This document shows, piece after piece, positions 63,050 through 64,000 of a stretch of 64,000 nt of DNA (position 1 is the first letter of the stretch; the number at the start of each line of letters is the position of its first letter). The stretch covers positions 61,547,053 through 61,611,052 of the forward strand of contig CM060732.1 of NCBI GenBank assembly GCA_030704615.1, read 5' to 3'. This stretch comes from Takakia lepidozioides (taxonomy: Eukaryota; Streptophyta; Takakiopsida; Takakiales; Takakiaceae). The position numbers were made by a program, and so were the translations under genes. Under the pieces are notes generated by a model. The model searched no databases and was not told the origin of the DNA. It saw only the letters and a list, made by a program, of their open reading frames with translations.

Positions 63050-63847
63050 CTATTGTTCAAGGCCAGAAGCTGAAGCTCTTCCAAGGAATGCAACTCTCCT
63101 ACAAGCGGCCCAACCCACCTTAGAAAATGTGTTTTTGCTGGCAGGGCGGATAGAGCTCAACATGGTGGAGGAACGAGTGGTCATGGTGGGATTTGTTAAG
63201 GAGACACCACGGGGTAGTGGTGCTCCTAGCCAACCACTACCTCAACGTGCTCAAGGCAACAAGGGGCTCAGGTGAAGCTTAGGGAAGGGTAGAGAGGACC
63301 TCAGATGCAGGGGTCTCTCCCTTCATTTGCTGGCCAACAATGGGCGGATGTGGTGTGCTAGACATGTGGAGGACCCCATGTCAAGAAGGATTGCCCAAAG
63401 GGAGGCAAAGGGCCGGCACATGCACAGCTTGCACAGTTGCAGTGTGGGCATTGTGGCAAGCACGGGCATGGAGAGGCCCCGTGTTATGGTTTGCATCCTG
63501 AGTTGCGCCCAGGCCAGTTCCAAGGGAACAATGGTGGCCGGGGGCGAGGTGGAGCAGCCCAGAGAGGACGAGGTGGCCAGCCACAAGGTGCAGGCCAAGG
63601 GCAAGCTCAACATGGCCAAGGACGCGGAGGTCGGGGTGTTGACCAAGGCATGGCCAACCGGCTTCAGCAGCTAGAGCAGAGGCTCGCTGCCATGGCTACA
63701 ACTCAGGTGGTACCGGCTCTAAGGCCGGATGGTCCACCTCCTGCTCCTGAGGGAGGAGATATGGGCGGCATGGGATTCATGTGTGGAGCAGCACTACCAC
63801 TAGTGCAGGTGGAGTCTGCTGCAGCCGTGACTCGAGGAGCAACATGA
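63050..63847 (+). pseudogene. LTR-retrotransposon gag fragment with two zinc knuckles
   Basis: From 63050: LENVFLLAGRIELNMVEE resembles a gag capsid tail. Then, in one frame, a knuckle TCGGPHVKKDC, whose first Cys is followed by TAG at 63360-63362, and a second knuckle CGHCGKHGHGEAPC at 63449-63490. A Gly/Arg/Gln-rich nucleic-acid-binding stretch and a short coiled coil (NRLQQLEQRLAAMA) follow. The frame stops at 63847; the element seems to continue beyond the right edge. Confidence 0.7.
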
Positions 63848-64000
63848 GTTCCTGAGCCACGAGGTGCAGAGGTGGAGTTGGATCCACAGTGTGGGGAGGC
63901 AAGCGGTCAGGCTAGGCTTCCTCAGTCATTCACATTGGCGGAGACAGTGTCGACGCCATCCATGGCACCTAGTTCTCGTCCGACTGTTACCGAGGCGGAG

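Overview
This is nuclear DNA of a photosynthetic eukaryote, most likely a non-seed land plant (bryophyte, lycophyte or fern). The grounds are a plastid-type NADPH-thioredoxin reductase gene (NTRC), many PLS-class pentatricopeptide repeat (PPR) genes with DYW cytidine-deaminase ends, spliceosomal introns of about 100-800 bp, and plant CACTA, Mutator-like (MULE), hAT, Ty3/gypsy and LINE elements. I cannot name the species. Most of the window is repeat-rich; only two host genes look largely intact.

Layout. 1-3000: 3' end of a decayed CACTA transposon. 3500-7490 and 21120-34860: a tandem cluster of decayed PPR-DYW genes built from a roughly 303-bp P-L-S triplet, each with a shared 5' leader. Two host-gene fragments lie inside it: a DUF2921 membrane-protein exon and an exon of the RNA polymerase I largest subunit. 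7491-21119: one 13.6-kb insertion, flanked by a perfect 9-bp duplication (TTGGAGACC) of the PPR gene it split. 35426-40037: NTRC. 40626-42550: an STK19/WHR1 homologue. 43594-44379: a non-autonomous hAT element with a perfect 8-bp target duplication. 46510-57891: two Ty3/gypsy elements meeting at about 47642, the second (plus-strand) one lacking its 5' LTR. 58050-64000: a further repeat copy, anonymous diverged repeats, a deleted LINE and a retrotransposon gag.

The most notable object is the 13.6-kb insertion. It encodes, divergently, a MULE transposase (GCM-like zinc finger, MULE DDE region, SWIM finger) on the minus strand and a nine-exon gene on the plus strand. The reconstructed nine-exon reading frame (1051 codons plus stop) joins a ParB-like domain to an N6-adenine/N4-cytosine DNA methyltransferase fold. 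Between the two genes lie a small acidic ORF and a 3.5-kb array of about 30 tandem 115-bp units, each carrying an 18-bp inverted repeat closed by GCAA. I read it as a Mutator-like transposon carrying a bacterial-type DNA methyltransferase and its own repeated palindromic site. Function is inferred; the gene has one in-frame TGA and a non-canonical catalytic motif, so this copy may be inactive.

Decay across the repeats often takes the form of TGA where arginine CGA is expected, as expected from deamination of methylated CpG.
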